A DNA stretch of 64,000 nucleotides, taken from the NCBI GenBank assembly GCA_019279435.1, contig JAAALK010000286.1:37943712-38007711 (forward strand), in the 5' to 3' direction. How positions within the stretch are numbered: the first letter of the stretch is position 1; each line of letters opens with the position of its first letter. Of the stretch, positions 9,974-20,924 are shown one piece after another. Below the pieces are notes generated by a model. The model did not search any database and was not told where the DNA came from. It saw only the letters and a program-made list of their open reading frames with translations. Origin of the DNA: Zizania palustris (lineage: Eukaryota > Streptophyta > Magnoliopsida > Poales > Poaceae). The translations under genes and the position numbers were made by a program.

Positions 9974-12451
9974 CTAGTGGGAGTAGTGCTCTTCCTTACG
10001 GCAGTTGAAGCACATGACCGGCTTGCCGTTCTGGTCTCTCAGGGTGGCGGTCTTGACGGCTGGTGCCGATGGCGCCGATGGAGCTGGTGGAACTGGCGGA
10101 GCTGGACGGGGGTTCCCAGTGCTTGTACTGCTAGAGTGGTACTGTGGCCTGAAGGTGGGACGAGGGTGATGACTTGGTGCATAGGCTGGAGGAGTGAAGC
10201 GGGACCTCTGAAGGATCCCCTGGTTGTGCTTGAAGGCTATCATTTTCCTCTTCTTGAGGTCCATCCGGTTGTGCTCGGTCTCCTAGATGATAGCTTTATT
10301 CACTAACTTTGTGAAGTTTGCGTAGTCCACTACGACAAGCTGGATGGATTGCTCGTCCTTCAGTCCTCGGAGGAACTTGGCCTGGCGGGCGGTGTCGGTG
10401 CAGACTTCCTCTAGCGCATAATAGGCCAGACGGTTGAACTCGTGGAGGTATTCCATTACCGACTTGCCTCCTTGCTGCAAGTCACAGAATTGTTGCTATT
10501 TCTGGGCCAAGATCCTAGTTGGTACATGGGCGGCACAGAAGGCGGTGGATAGGGGTGAAATCGGATCGGATATTATCCGATCCGATCCGAATCCGGTCGG
10601 AATGAGGATACAGTAGTATTTTTTTGAAATCCGACGGATTCGGATCCGGATTCGGATTTTTTTATGCGGATGCGGATACGGATATGGTAATAGTAAAATC
10701 CGACGGATTCGGATTATCCGATAATTAATTCGGATTATCCGACTGTTAAAAAATCGGATAATCCGATTTTCTTGGGCCAGTCCAAAGCCCAATAGCAGAA
10801 ATGTAGAATAACAAATTAGCAATAGCCTGATTCGGTGATTCCCAAATGCCCGATCGTCACCCGATGCTCCAAAACCCTAAAAAGTGTGCGCCGCAGGGCC
10901 ACAGCCGCTGCTCGCCCGCTCCTCCTCCTCGGCGAGTGGCGAGTGCGTTGCGCCGTTGCGCGTGAGGGCAGAGGGCAGAGGGCGAACCGGCAGAGCGGCT
11001 GGCCAGCCGGCTCGGCGTTGGGCTCGTTCTGCTACTGGGCGGCGGGCGGCGGGCGCTGGCTGCTGTTGGGCACGCAGGCCGCAGCACACCCGTGCTGCTG
11101 TTGCGGGTCGCCGCCTCGCCGGGTGCTGCTGTTGCTGGGTAGTGGCGGGCAGCGGCTGCCGGCTGGCGCTGCTGCTGGGGCCTCGGACCACCCCCAGAGG
11201 GAGACGGCGTAAACCTGGTTGCAATTCACTATGTTTTACATTGTACTGTGTAAATTTCGTACCAAGTTAAGTTTCTTTTTTGATTTTTTTTGCATTCCTT
11301 CCTACTGCCAGACAATGTAAACTGTAAATGCATTTATTAACATACAAAGGAAGAAGGAAAGGAAATACAATGATTTTTGCATCTACTTCTTCATGATTCC
11401 ATATAGCAACCTCGAAGTTTTTAGACTTCATAATGTGCCATCTCCATGCTGGAGTTATAATTCTTTCTCAAGTAGGGGGGAATTGCTATCAAGATGGCAG
11501 CAATGATGCTGATTGATTGCGAAGTGGAGCTCTGTTGTAATGCTGTTGTTTATTTTTCAAGTTTTGATTGTTATTTTTGCAAGTTTTCCAATGTCCAGGA
11601 ACTTCTTGCCAATCAGTTGAGAAAATGGCAAGCACCACCATCTATGAAGGAGTTAATGTTTTCAACAAAAATAACGCTGATAAAGACCTATTTATCTTGC
11701 ATGTGATCATACAGGTAGTAAAAAAACTTGCATGTAGTTATCCGATAATTTTAATCCGTTTCCGACCCGAGTCCGCTCCTACTCCGCACTGATTCCGATA
11801 TCCGAAATAATCCGTTCCGTATTCGCATCCATTTAATATCTGACCCGAATCCGAATCCGCAATACAAAAATGGTTTAGGATACGGTACGAGTATTATCCG
11901 CCCGAATCCGATCCGATTTCACCCCTAGCGGTGGAGAATTCCGCCCAAGTGACCAAGTGACCTTTGGGTTGGGACTCCTGGTAGTTATCCCACCATTCTG
12001 CTACTGGGCCCTGGAGTTGATGGGCGGCGAAGGCCACTCGCTCCGAGTCGGAGCATGGAAGGAGGTCCAACTTCTTCCCGATCGTTCTCAACTAATCCCC
12101 TGCCTCCATTGGGTTCGTTGTACTCGAGAACGTGGGAGGTCGCACCCGTAGGAACTCTGACAGTTGGGTGACGGGGTCCGGTGCAGGGGCTTGAGGGCAT
12201 AGCGGTGGCTCCAGATGGTGTTTTTGCTGTAGACGATTTATCTAAGCCTGCTGCTCGTGCATGTGGGCCTATTGCTGCTGCATCTGAGCCAACAACGCAG
12301 TGATGAGTTGATTTTGGTTGGCCATCATCTCGGCCAAGGTAGGGATGTTGGCAATGGGTGTTCCAGTCTGGCGTTTCCCTGGAACTTCTCCATTGGGCAC
12401 CGCGTGGCTTGGTAGGTTGGGGGTGGAAGACGGATTCTGATCGTTGGCCAT
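9974..12451 (-). pseudogene. Gypsy INT1 gag, split by a hAT element
   Basis: Gag start ATG at 12451 (MANDQNPSST...), followed by a Q-rich N-terminus (LITALLAQMQQQ) and a stop at 12269. The capsid part follows at 11936-12130 (AAHQLQGPVAEWWDNYQ). The hAT insert occupies 10550-11927; the capsid resumes at 10283-10541 (MEYLHEFNRLAYYA, AKFLRGLKDEQ). A basic Pro/Ser-rich linker and the zinc knuckle CFNCRKEEHYSH-stop-C come last at about 9970-10010. A TAG (9974-9976) falls inside the knuckle. The uninterrupted homologous site in INT2 (near 18680) reads ggtggtggagaattcc, confirming the hAT insertion point. Confidence 0.88.
10550..11927. mobile_element. hAT-superfamily DNA transposon, 1,378 bp, TSD GCGGTGGA
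   Basis: Terminal inverted repeats TAGGGGTGAAATCGGATCGG... match for about 22 bp. An exact 8-bp target duplication GCGGTGGA flanks it (10542-10549 and 11928-11935), the hAT hallmark. Both subterminal regions (10570-10760 and 11745-11905) are packed with TCCGA/TCGGA motifs, likely transposase-binding sites. No hAT transposase (hATC or BED) motif is visible, so it is non-autonomous. The middle holds a strongly GC-rich block (about 10860-11215) and a separate less GC-rich block with exon-like reading (11490-11710). Confidence 0.93.
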
Positions 12452-12654
12452 TCTGAAGATGGGAATACCCCAAGATCATAAGAGAAGGTTTAGAAAATTA
12501 TACTCAAAATATCTCATAGATTCTTTATTAAGTGTGATATGAAATAGTTCATTACAATTCAGCTCTTATTTTCTATCCCACCCATAGCACAAGTCGCTAT
12601 GGATGGTATCACAAATAAGAAAAACAAACATCTGGTGTCTAGCGTCTAGCACAC
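12452..12654. other. Leader between gypsy orf0 and gag (INT1)
   Basis: About 200 bp of AT-richer sequence with no gene. The corresponding INT2 stretch (19333-19538) is clearly homologous: both contain ctatggatggtatcacaaa, followed by an aacatct..tgtctag motif. Confidence 0.6.
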
Positions 12655-13479
12655 TACTCGCCATCAGAGGGAGTCTCTGTGCTCTCTGACCCATGGGCGT
12701 CTCGGGGGACACTAGGCTCGATGAAGATTTCTATCATGGAGTTCGCGGTGATGACTGGTCCTAGAGCGGCGGTGCTGGTGGAGGGATGTCCGGGTGTGTC
12801 GGGGTGGGGTGATCCACTTAGGTCGAGGGGTGGGCTTCTTGATGGCCTTCTTCCTACGAGGAGGTAGTGGCGCTAACTATTTAATATCTTTCTTGAGTTC
12901 CTGAATCTGTCATCAGAGCTCGGCATTCTCGGCGGCACTTTGTCGTAGCTTGATGACCTTGCATTGTAACTCCCCATTCTCTTGGATCAGGTTGGTTGCC
13001 GTATGGCGATAGAAGTCGATAGTGGCTTGCTGATCGGCGGCTTCAAGTATGGCCTCAGTGTGAAGATGGTCCATGACCTGAAGTAGGCTAGTGCTTCTGG
13101 CTATAACATTGTCACAGTGTGAAATAATGCTGACGTAAATGATGCGGTTGGTTCCCGGGGTGCGCATCGGTATGAAGCAGAAGGAAGTGTCTCAGAGCTG
13201 GACATCGTACATTAGTCTTAACTCGGTGCGAGCCTGGAAAGCGACGCGCTGACACACCACCTTGAAGGTTAGGCCTCCGATCGTGGATGTGAGGAAGGGA
13301 GAGTGCTCTCCTGAGGAATGGATGGTGATGGTGACGTCGCAAGCGCCTGCGAACTCATCCGGGTAGAGTCCATGGAATTGGGGCTCGTGGACAAACCCGA
13401 GAAAGGACACGAGCATCCAAAGCTCGCGGACGAATCCATCGCGGTCCCGAAGGTACCCGTGCTTGTGATAGCCTGGCAT
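12655..13479 (-). pseudogene. orf0 upstream of gypsy gag, INT1 copy
   Basis: Extra ORF between PBS and gag. ATG at 13479 opens a frame of about 275 codons with an in-frame TGA at about 13192 and more stops from 12913 on. The N-terminal part has GFVRELWMLVSFLGFVHEP and a DVTITIH strand-like segment. The middle part has MRTPGTN, LHTEAILEA, TIDFYRHTATNLIQENGEL and heptad-like Leu/Gln spacing. The C-terminus has a basic PLPPRRKKAIKK stretch and ends near 12655 (ETPSDGE-stop). Parallel ORFs occur in INT2 and gypsy-3 with the same order of blocks. Rice RIRE3/RIRE8-type elements are reported to carry such an ORF; its function is unknown to me. Confidence 0.8.
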
Positions 13480-13601
13480 CTAAAAATAAACCAAAGTTTA
13501 AAGAGTAAGGAAGAGTAAAAAATTACGAAATAGATTTTTATGAAATAGTTTTAAGAAACTAGGTCTAAGGTGGGTCCGTTTGGCTTCCTATAGTCAAGTC
13601 G

Positions 13602-13612
13602 GCCTGATACCA
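13602..13612 (-). other. Gypsy INT1 primer binding site
   Basis: Minus strand TGGTATCAGGC, the tRNA-iMet type with one base missing relative to TGGTATCAGAGC (seen intact at 58984-58995). It lies 3 bp from the LTR edge at 13616. Confidence 0.85.
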
Positions 13613-13615
13613 TCT

Positions 13616-16600
13616 TGTAGCGCCCAAATTAAATAAAACCCCCTTTATTAAAATTCCATAGAAAGTCAATAATCACAAGATGTTCATCACACGACGACGC
13701 ACAAACGTCAAACATTCGTGGCTCGTAGACCACATTATTACACAAGTGTTAAAATAAAAAGAAACTATGAAAATACTAAACTCGATGAACATCTTTTCTA
13801 GGGTCACTTCCTTGACTAGGTCGCTGCTCCAGACCATCCTCATCGTAGTACACCTCTATAGTGGTTTGTCCAACGGGTGAGTACAAACGTACTCAACAAG
13901 CCACTGAGAAGTTCAATGATAATGTAAGGTAATAACCAAGGGAGGTAATGGCTTAAAATATGGAAAAAGTACATTTTTATCTTGCAGCCTTTAATGTGAG
14001 TCAGGTTTATTCATACAAAATATTTAAATTATGGATGATGCAACACCTTCTAACTCGAGGAGTACAATCAGCCCTCCTCGCTCGACAGTCCTTACATGCC
14101 CAATCAATCATGCAACACTTCTCAAACATAAACTAACTATGGGATGTCACTCCACTCGCCCTTGACCGTGGGCTCGGCTTTTCGAAAAGATTTAAACTCT
14201 GATCAGAGGAGTACCACTGTAACCACAAGGCACTCATTCCTGCACACCACAGTGTGTCAAATGACCCAAGTCACAGGAACTTATGCGGAAACCATTAGCA
14301 TGAATCACTCCAACTCAATGACACACACTATAGGTTTCGCCGGCGTGCCGGCGCACCGAACCAACGTCGCGCCCTCTTTTGTGGCACATGGCCCAAGCCA
14401 CCCGCAGGTGCTGCTTATCCCTCTCCACAAAGTGCCTCGGGTTGGAACGACCCATACCTCTAGTTAAGACTTACCAACTAGACTTGTGGTTGGTATGAAA
14501 GTGCTTTGGGATGAATCCCGCAGACCGGTCCTTATAGTGCCCCGGGTGCGACTAACCAATACCCTCGCTTGCACCCATAACCCACCATGCTAACTTATCA
14601 AACCAATTCCAAGACCAACAAAATACCAGGGGGAGAGACATCGGGGATCATATATCAGAATCCAAGTACCTATGACTCGTTTTTAAGCCTATAACAGTTG
14701 TGTTGATACATTGGACACTTCTAATATTTAATAAGTATACTGGTGACAAGGAATTCAGTCTCGATATCATGGCTTTGGTTTGCACATCAAGGTCGGGGAT
14801 CCGATAAATATAATGTAGGGTTATTCATTTGACTAATGAAAATATAACCTATGAGTTTTAGTGATATTTAATTGAAAACTGGGTTCAATATGTTCAAAAT
14901 GGGGTTGGAGACTTGCCTTATTCAGCGAAAGGAGAAAGGTGAGCTTCGGGAAAGTATTCCGGCTCTTCGACGGCGTCGTAATCCTCTCGATACGCAAAGC
15001 GAGAAATAACAATCAATTAAAACAATATAAAATCACAACACACGCATACAAATTATATTGAGTCAAATGGAAGGGGAGCAAAATATAAAGCTTCTGAAAT
15101 TAAAATAGGGATTTTTAAAGTTAATTTAAGGGAGTTAGGGATTTTTTAAGTTATAAAATGATTTCTTAAATTCTATTTTAATCCCCAATCAAATAATGAA
15201 AAATATTTAGTATAAACATATAACTTTAATTGGATAAACCTGAAGATAACAAAAAGACAAGTTTTCTGAAGTTGGAATGGTAATTGTTAGAGTAAATTCC
15301 AAGGAGTTGTGAATTTTTTAAGTTAGGATTTTATTTCCTCAATTTTATTTTAATCCCAATTAAATAACATAAAATATCCAGTGTAATCATATAAATTTTA
15401 TTGGATGAACAGGAAGAGAATAAATAGATAAACTTTCTGAAATTTGAATGGTCACATTTGGAGTTAATTTGAGCAAGTTATGAATTTCTAAAGTTTAAAT
15501 TAATTTCTGGAATTTAATTTAAATCCTAATTCGGCCTGCGGTCCACGGTGGACTAGGTTCACGACACTGTGCTATGGACCGGTGGACTCTAAGTGAAAAC
15601 GGATGGCTGAGATCTCTCGGTACCCCTTCATTCAGATCAAGCAGCCAAGATTAAACCGCAAGTACGATTTTATCCTTCCCGTTCAATCGCGGTCGGGCGG
15701 CTGAGATCAGACCCGACATGGCACAATATAACTACTTTGCCGGTCATCTTCTACAGCAACAGCCGAGTATGACGAGAGCCCTAGCGACGACGATGGTGGC
15801 CTAGGGTCCAATCTAATTACGGAAATGCGATGAGAATAAGGAGGGGATCCCGATGGTAACGTTGGTGAGGCTCGAGGTCAACTAGACGGGGCCGACGACG
15901 TGCGGGGTGGCGTCGAATGTTTGGGTCCTCGTCGGCGGTGATGTTCCAGCGGCGATGAGCTCGAGTGAAGTGGTGGCTGAGGTCGAGGGGGCGATGGGGA
16001 TCACTCCGATGGTGTCAGCAGGGCGAGGGAGTACTCCGGCGATGGTGAGCAGCAGCTGTAGGCAGGACAGAGGGGCGGCGCTAAAAACGGGATGCTAGCG
16101 CTCGGGCTTGGGCGAGAGAGGGCAATTGAGCAGTGTGGTGAACGCGGTGTGGCCAGGGGCCTTTTTATAGTGCTCCGGTGAGGTTAACAGCGGCGAGAAA
16201 GGGGGAAACCAAGGGATTAAACCTCATCACTCCGACGAGGTTTAATTTGGGCAATTACAACACTCCGAGGCTTAACGGCGAGGGGATCTGAGGGTAATCG
16301 ATTACGGGGATTAAGGGGCTTAACTTTCCAGCATTAAGCGGGGCTCGGGACCACGACGGAGGTGCTCGGGCATTACAACGGTGGTCGGGGATCTTGGGAG
16401 CGTGTGGTAGACGATGACTTGACAGGGGGGTCCACTAGTCAGCGAGCGCGAGAGGGCTCGAGACTTAACGGTCGGGACTGACAGGTGGGGCTGATGCATG
16501 CATTGAGAGGGGTTGGCTGACAGGTGGTCCTCTAGCTCGGGTGTGAGGCCAAGCATGCTGACAGGTGAGGCCCACTTGTCAGAGAGAGGGTGGCATGATG

Positions 16601-16923
16601 AAGGGGCTGGGCCGGCCGGGGATAGAGAAATGAGGGGAGCGGCCCACTGCTATTTATAATTCATTTTCGAATAAAAATAATCACAGAAAATACTTTATAG
16701 ATTATGAGCTAGAATAAAAGGTTGGAAAAATTTGTAAAAATTCCCAAAATTGTATCTTAGTCTTAGGACATAATAAAAATTTTTCAGACCATGTTTTGAA
16801 TTATTTTCTCTAGATTTTTGAACACTTAGGCCTTGGTGACTTTTGGGGAATAAAAATAATTATTTCCTGAAAATTTTGATTTTTCTGAATTTATTTTATT
16901 GCTCAACAATTAGGGGTGTTACA
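13616..16923 (-). repeat. Middle gypsy LTR, 3.3 kb, shared by INT1 and INT2
   Basis: Complete LTR from TGTAGCGCCC to GGGTGTTACA, serving as 5' LTR for INT1 and abutting truncated INT2 on the other side. A minus-strand TATA box (rc ctttttatag, 16161-16170) lies about 750 bp from the LTR start in sense orientation. The half nearest the U5 side is AT-rich; the half nearest the promoter is GC-rich. Antisense and sense frames within it are conserved only as DNA. Confidence 0.9.
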
Positions 16924-17218
16924 GACATGCCCTAGGAACTTCACCTCGGACGAATAGAATTCACACTTGCTATACTTGGCATACAACTGATGCTCCTGTA
17001 ACTTTCCCAAGACGGAGATGAGCTTCATGCTCTTCCTTGGTCTTGGAGTAGATGAGTATATCGTCTATGAACACCACAATGAACTTGTCCAAGAACTCCA
17101 TGAAGACATTGTTCATCGTGTTCATGAAGAATGTGGGGGCATTCGTGAGTCCGAAAGACATCACAGTATACTCGTATAGTCCATAACGGGACGTGAAGGC
17201 AGTCTTGGGGATGATGTC
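16924..17218 (-). pseudogene. Gypsy INT2 RT fragment fused to LTR
   Basis: RT palm segment with MMSFGLTNAPTFFMN and an intact active-site box FIDDILIYSK in 16970-17164, then a frame change. It stops at CATGTC (rc of gacatg, 16924-16929) and passes straight into the LTR terminus TGTAACACC. The equivalent INT1 site is at about 8745. RT thumb, RNase H, IN and PPT are all missing. Confidence 0.88.
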
Positions 17219-18187
17219 CTATTCTCTGATCCTGAGCTGATGGTAGCCCGATCGGTGGTCAACCTTAGAAAAGACTGAGGATCCCTTGAGTTGATCGAAC
17301 AGGCCATCGATCCGTGGTAAAGGGTACTTATCCTTGATGGTTACATCATTCAAGGCCCTATAGTCCACACATATCCTCTTCGTCTTATCCTTCTTCATGG
17401 CGAATATGAATGGTGGTCCCCAAGGTGAGGTACTCGGTCGAATGTAACCTTTCTGTTCGAGCTCTTCAATGTTACTCTTCACTTCTGCTAGTTCGTTTGC
17501 GGCCATCCAATATGGTTGTTTGGAAATGGGGGTGGTTTCGGGGACGAGCTCAATCCTGAACTCAATGTCCGTCTTGGGTGACATTCCTGGCAGTTCTTCT
17601 GGGAAAATGTCCGCATATTCTCGGACTACATGTACTTCTTCTATGGTGATCTGGTGGAGATAAGTCCTTATACCCTGGGTGGCCATCTCAAAGGTGATGG
17701 TGATTCCATCCTCACTGGTTACAGTGATGGATTTGCTGGCACAGTCTATCATTCCCTTCTGCTTCATCAACCAGTCCATACCGAGGATGAGGTCTAGGCC
17801 TTTGCAATCTATAAGGATCGGGTCTGCCCAAAATAATACCCCTTGGATTTCTATCCTTATCCTTGGGATAAATAGGGTGGCTATATTTTGGTTGCTGGGG
17901 GTGGCAATTACCAAAGGCTTAGGTAGTTGGAGTACTTCTAGTTCATTATTCATCACAAAGTTGTTGGATATGAAAGAGTGGGTTGCTCCTGAGTCGAATA
18001 AGATTACTACGGGTATGGAGTTTGCAGTAAACATATTGAGCATGACCTCCGGAGCCTCCTGGGATTCTTCGGCGGTGACGTGGTTGACACAGGCACGGGT
18101 TGCTGGGTTGGGATTGGCTCCTTGGGGTTGCTTGGGGTGAGGACACTGATGGAAGTAGTGTCCTTCCTTCCAGTAGTTGAAGCACAT
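17219..18187 (-). pseudogene. Gypsy INT2 zinc knuckle-protease-RT segment (open, 322 codons)
   Basis: Longest open gypsy frame in the window. It starts in the nucleocapsid knuckle (MCFNYWKEGHYFHQC; second Cys is Tyr, so zinc binding is impaired). It then has the protease with intact DSG (VILFDSGATHSFIS) and LILGMDWLM. The linker VVREYADIFPEELPG follows, and RT N-terminal blocks through CVDYRALNDVTIKDKYPLPR and FSKVDHRSGYHQLRI. It ends in a stop just before the RT palm fragment at 17164. No true start is present: this is an internal piece of Gag-Pol. Confidence 0.88.
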
Positions 18188-19332
18188 GACCGGCTTCCCA
18201 TTCCGGTCTCTCAGGGTGGTGGTCTTGGCAGCCGGTGCCGATGGGGCCGATGAAGCTTAGGTGTTTGGACCGCCAGAGTTGTACTATGGCCTAAAGGTAG
18301 GACGAGGTTGATGCCTTGGTGCATGGGCTGGAGGAATAAAGTGGGGCCTCTAAAGGATCCCCTGGTTGTGCTTGAAGGCTATCATTTTCCTCTTCTTGAG
18401 GTCCACTCGGTTCTGCTCAGTTTCCTAGATGAAAGCTTTATTCACCAACTGTTGGAAGTTGGCATAGTCCACTGCGACAAGCTGGACGGTTGCTCATCCT
18501 TTAGTCATCGGAGGAACTTGGCCTAGCGGTTGGCATTGGTGCGGACTTCCTCTAGCGCATAACGGGCTAGACGGTTGAACTCGTGGAGGTATTCTGTGAC
18601 CGACTTGTCTCCCTACTGCAAGTCGCAGAATTCTTGTTGTTTCTAGGCCACGATCCTAGCTGGTACATGGGTGGCACAGAAGGTGGTGGAGAATTCCACC
18701 CAAGTGACCAAGTGACCTTCGGGCTAGGACTCCCGGTAGTTATACCACCATTCTGACGCCGGGCCCTAGAGTTGGTGGGTGGCGAAGGACACTCGCTCTG
18801 AGTCGGAGCACATGAGGAGGTCCAACTTCTTCCCGATCATCCTCAACCAATCCCCTGCCTCCATTGGGTTGGTCGTGCTTCAGAACTTGGGAGGTCTTTA
18901 CAAATTCTTCCTCAGCTAGTCAAAAAATGGAAATTGGTTGATATCATGACGATATTAGGTAGTATAGATATCATTATGGGAGAAGTGTATCGTTGAAATG
19001 ATAATAGATAGGGTAGAGGTGGAAGCCATCAATTCTTTTTCAAACTTGGGTGGTGGGGGCCGGTGTGGGGGCTTGAGGGCATAGAGGTAGCTCCAGGTGG
19101 TGTTGCTAGGCAGACAGTTTATCTAGGCCTACTGCTCATGCATCTGGGCCTGCTGCTGCTGCATCTAAGACAACAACGCAGTGATGAGTTGATTTTGGTT
19201 GGCCATCATCTCGGCTAAGGTAGGGATGTTGGCAACGGGTGCTCCGGTTTGGTGTTGCCCTAGAACTTCTCCATTTGGTACTATGTGGCTTGGTAGGTTG
19301 GGGGTGGAGGACTTGTTCTGATCATTGGCCAT
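18188..19332 (-). pseudogene. Gypsy INT2 gag, with plastid DNA insert
   Basis: Starts at ATG 19332 (MANDQNKSSTPNL, Q-rich ANQNQLITALL) with a stop at about 19165. The capsid blocks equivalent to INT1 are found through 18700-18790 and 18540-18600, interrupted by stops. Between 18897 and 19049 the gag homology is replaced by plastid sequence. The hAT element that splits INT1 gag is absent here, so this copy gives the empty site. Confidence 0.82.
18897..19049 (+). other. Nuclear plastid DNA fragment (NUPT), ndhH 3' end and ndhA 5' end
   Basis: On the plus strand 18897-18996 reads the C-terminus of plastid NdhH: LQILPQLVKKW, then DIMTILGSIDIIMGEV and a TGA at 18994-18996. One base later ATG (18998-19000) opens the NdhA N-terminus, MIIDRVEVEAINSFSNL. 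The ndhH-stop/ndhA-start spacing is the normal plastid gene order. It is inserted antisense to gypsy gag, and AACTTGGG occurs at both edges (18884-18891 and 19043-19050). Two residues look changed relative to the NdhH I recall (K-W-K and Y before the last R), consistent with nuclear decay. Confidence 0.87.
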
Positions 19333-19733
19333 TCTGAAGATGGAATACCCCAAGATCATAAGAGAAGGCTTAGAAAATTATACCCAAAATAACACACAAA
19401 TTCTTTATTAAAGGTGATATGAAATAGTTCATTACAATTCAACTCTTATTTTCTATCTCACCCATAGCATAAGTCGCTATGGATGGTATCACAAACAAGA
19501 AAAACAAACATCTAGTGTCTAGTGTCTAGCACAACCATCTACTGGCTGTCAGGAGCATCATCGTGGGGGTTTTCAAATCCTTTGACAGGTCCTACTGTGG
19601 TGCTAGGCTCGGCCTCGGCGTCGGCCATTAATCCTTCGGACGTTCCAGCCTCACCTGGACTGGGTAGGGTCGTGCTTCGCCTGGTCAACTTCTTTGGGCG
19701 GCGAAGGGACTTCCGAAGGGTCTTCCTCCTAGG

Positions 19734-20211
19734 TAGGGATGGCAATGGGACCCCGTTCCCCGATCCCCGACGGGGATTTCCTCTATTAGGGGACGGGTAC
19801 GAGGAAATCTCATCCCCGCAGGGGGACAAACGGGGAAAAATCTATCCCCGTCGGGTGAAGCGGGGACGGGGACGTTCATCTACTCCCCATCCTCGTTCCC
19901 CGTTAATATACCCGCGAAAATTGAATGTGGGTCCATATTATATATATATACATATGTATGTGTATGTGTGTATATGTTTGTGTGTATATATATGTATGTA
20001 TATATATATGTATATGTATATATGTGTGTATATATATACCTAAACGGGGATTTTCTCCCCGACAGGTACCCGAATCCCCGACGGGGAGCATGGATGGGGA
20101 AAATCTATCCCCGAAGCCAGGGACGGGGATGGGGAACGGGGAATTTTTCGTCTAGCGGGGACGGGGACGGGGACTCCTCCCCGCCGGGGATTCTCCCCGT
20201 TGCCATCCCTA
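19734..20211. mobile_element. hAT-like MITE, 478 bp, TSD CTCCTAGG
   Basis: Terminal inverted repeat TAGGGATGGCAA (12 bp exact, extending to 16 with one mismatch). It is flanked by exact 8-bp duplications CTCCTAGG at 19726-19733 and 20212-20219. The interior is full of CCCCGACGGGGA-type motifs on both sides of a TA/TG microsatellite. No coding capacity. It splits orf0 of INT2. Confidence 0.92.
19935..20040. repeat. TA/TG microsatellite
   Basis: About 105 bp of mixed TA, TG and TATG units in the centre of the MITE. Frames across it (Tyr/Cys/Ile strings) are repeat artefacts. Confidence 0.9.
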
Positions 20212-20908
20212 CTCCTAGGGGGAACCGAGGGTACTAGTTCTGCAATATCCTTCTTGAGCTCCTGGTTCTGGCTAAGGAGTTGGGTATTTTGTTGCCGAAG
20301 TTCGTGGGTCTCCTGATGGTAGTAGTCGACCCAAGCTTGTGTCTCGTCGTTGAGTAAGAGAGCCTCGGTGTGGAGGGTGCCATAGATGATAAGATACAGG
20401 TCTGTCGGGCTACCAGAGGGTCTTAGTCATTGAGATGGCTGACGTAGGTGCTGCGATCTGACCCTAGATCCCGAGATGGCAGATGGTGAAAGGTGGTGCC
20501 ATCCAGGCGGTCATCGTAGATCTGACGAAGTTCTCCAAGTGCTTGAAGAGCTATTTCCTAACAACCAATTTCAAAGCTTGTAGCTCTGACCGAGGTGGCG
20601 AAGGAGGTCAGCTCCGGGTCTGAGGCGATGAATGTCAGGGTTACTTGGCATGGGCCACTCCCTCCGATCTAAAAGATGCTGCAATATTCTGGCTCATGGG
20701 TGTATTGTAGAAATGCTGCCAACACCCGGAGTTCTTGGACAAACCCGATAGCCTCCCGGCAGAAACTACGGACGTGAGTCGACATCTACAAGGAAAAACA
20801 AGGTTTAAAGAGTAAGGGAGATAAGAAAAATTATGGAATATATTTTTATGAAATAGTTTTATAAAACTGACTATAAGGCGGGTCCGTTTGGCTTCCTATA
20901 GTCAAGTC

Positions 20909-20920
20909 GACTCTGATACC
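20909..20920 (-). other. Gypsy INT2 primer binding site
   Basis: Minus strand TGGTATCAGAG (rc of ctctgatacca), tRNA-iMet type, 4 bp from the LTR edge at 20925. Confidence 0.85.
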
Positions 20921-20924
20921 ATCT

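Larger units (their letters stand above)
19539..20785 (-). pseudogene. orf0 upstream of gypsy gag, INT2 copy, split by MITE
   Basis: ATG at 20785. The N-terminus reads GFVQELRVLAAFLQYTHEP, then a TAG stop, then CQVTLTF, matching the block order of the other two orf0 copies but far less similar than gag/pol. The middle keeps LHTEALL, then DYYHQETHELRQQNTQLL and SQNQELKKDIAELVP, which is Gln/Leu-rich and probably coiled coil. A 478-bp MITE interrupts here. After it the frame continues RRKTLRKSLRRPKKLTRR (strongly basic) and an acidic tail to the stop at 19539. Confidence 0.78.

Noticed and set aside
9293..10306. Plus-strand open frames opposite gypsy gag, PR and RT
   Set aside because: Antisense shadows of conserved gag-pol sequence; repeated at 17469-18140 only because the DNA is homologous.
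10835..11270. Several overlapping frames of 115-128 codons in the hAT element
   Set aside because: All frames are open because of very high GC; no domain seen, so reported only as possible captured DNA.
14144..14467. 107-codon frame in the middle gypsy LTR, also in the right LTR at 21492-21776
   Set aside because: Conservation is that of the LTR DNA; gypsy-3's LTR matches at DNA level with a different reading, and there is no family motif.
19522..20237. Frames with Tyr/Cys/Ile repeats
   Set aside because: Translations of the TA/TG microsatellite and GC-rich MITE ends.
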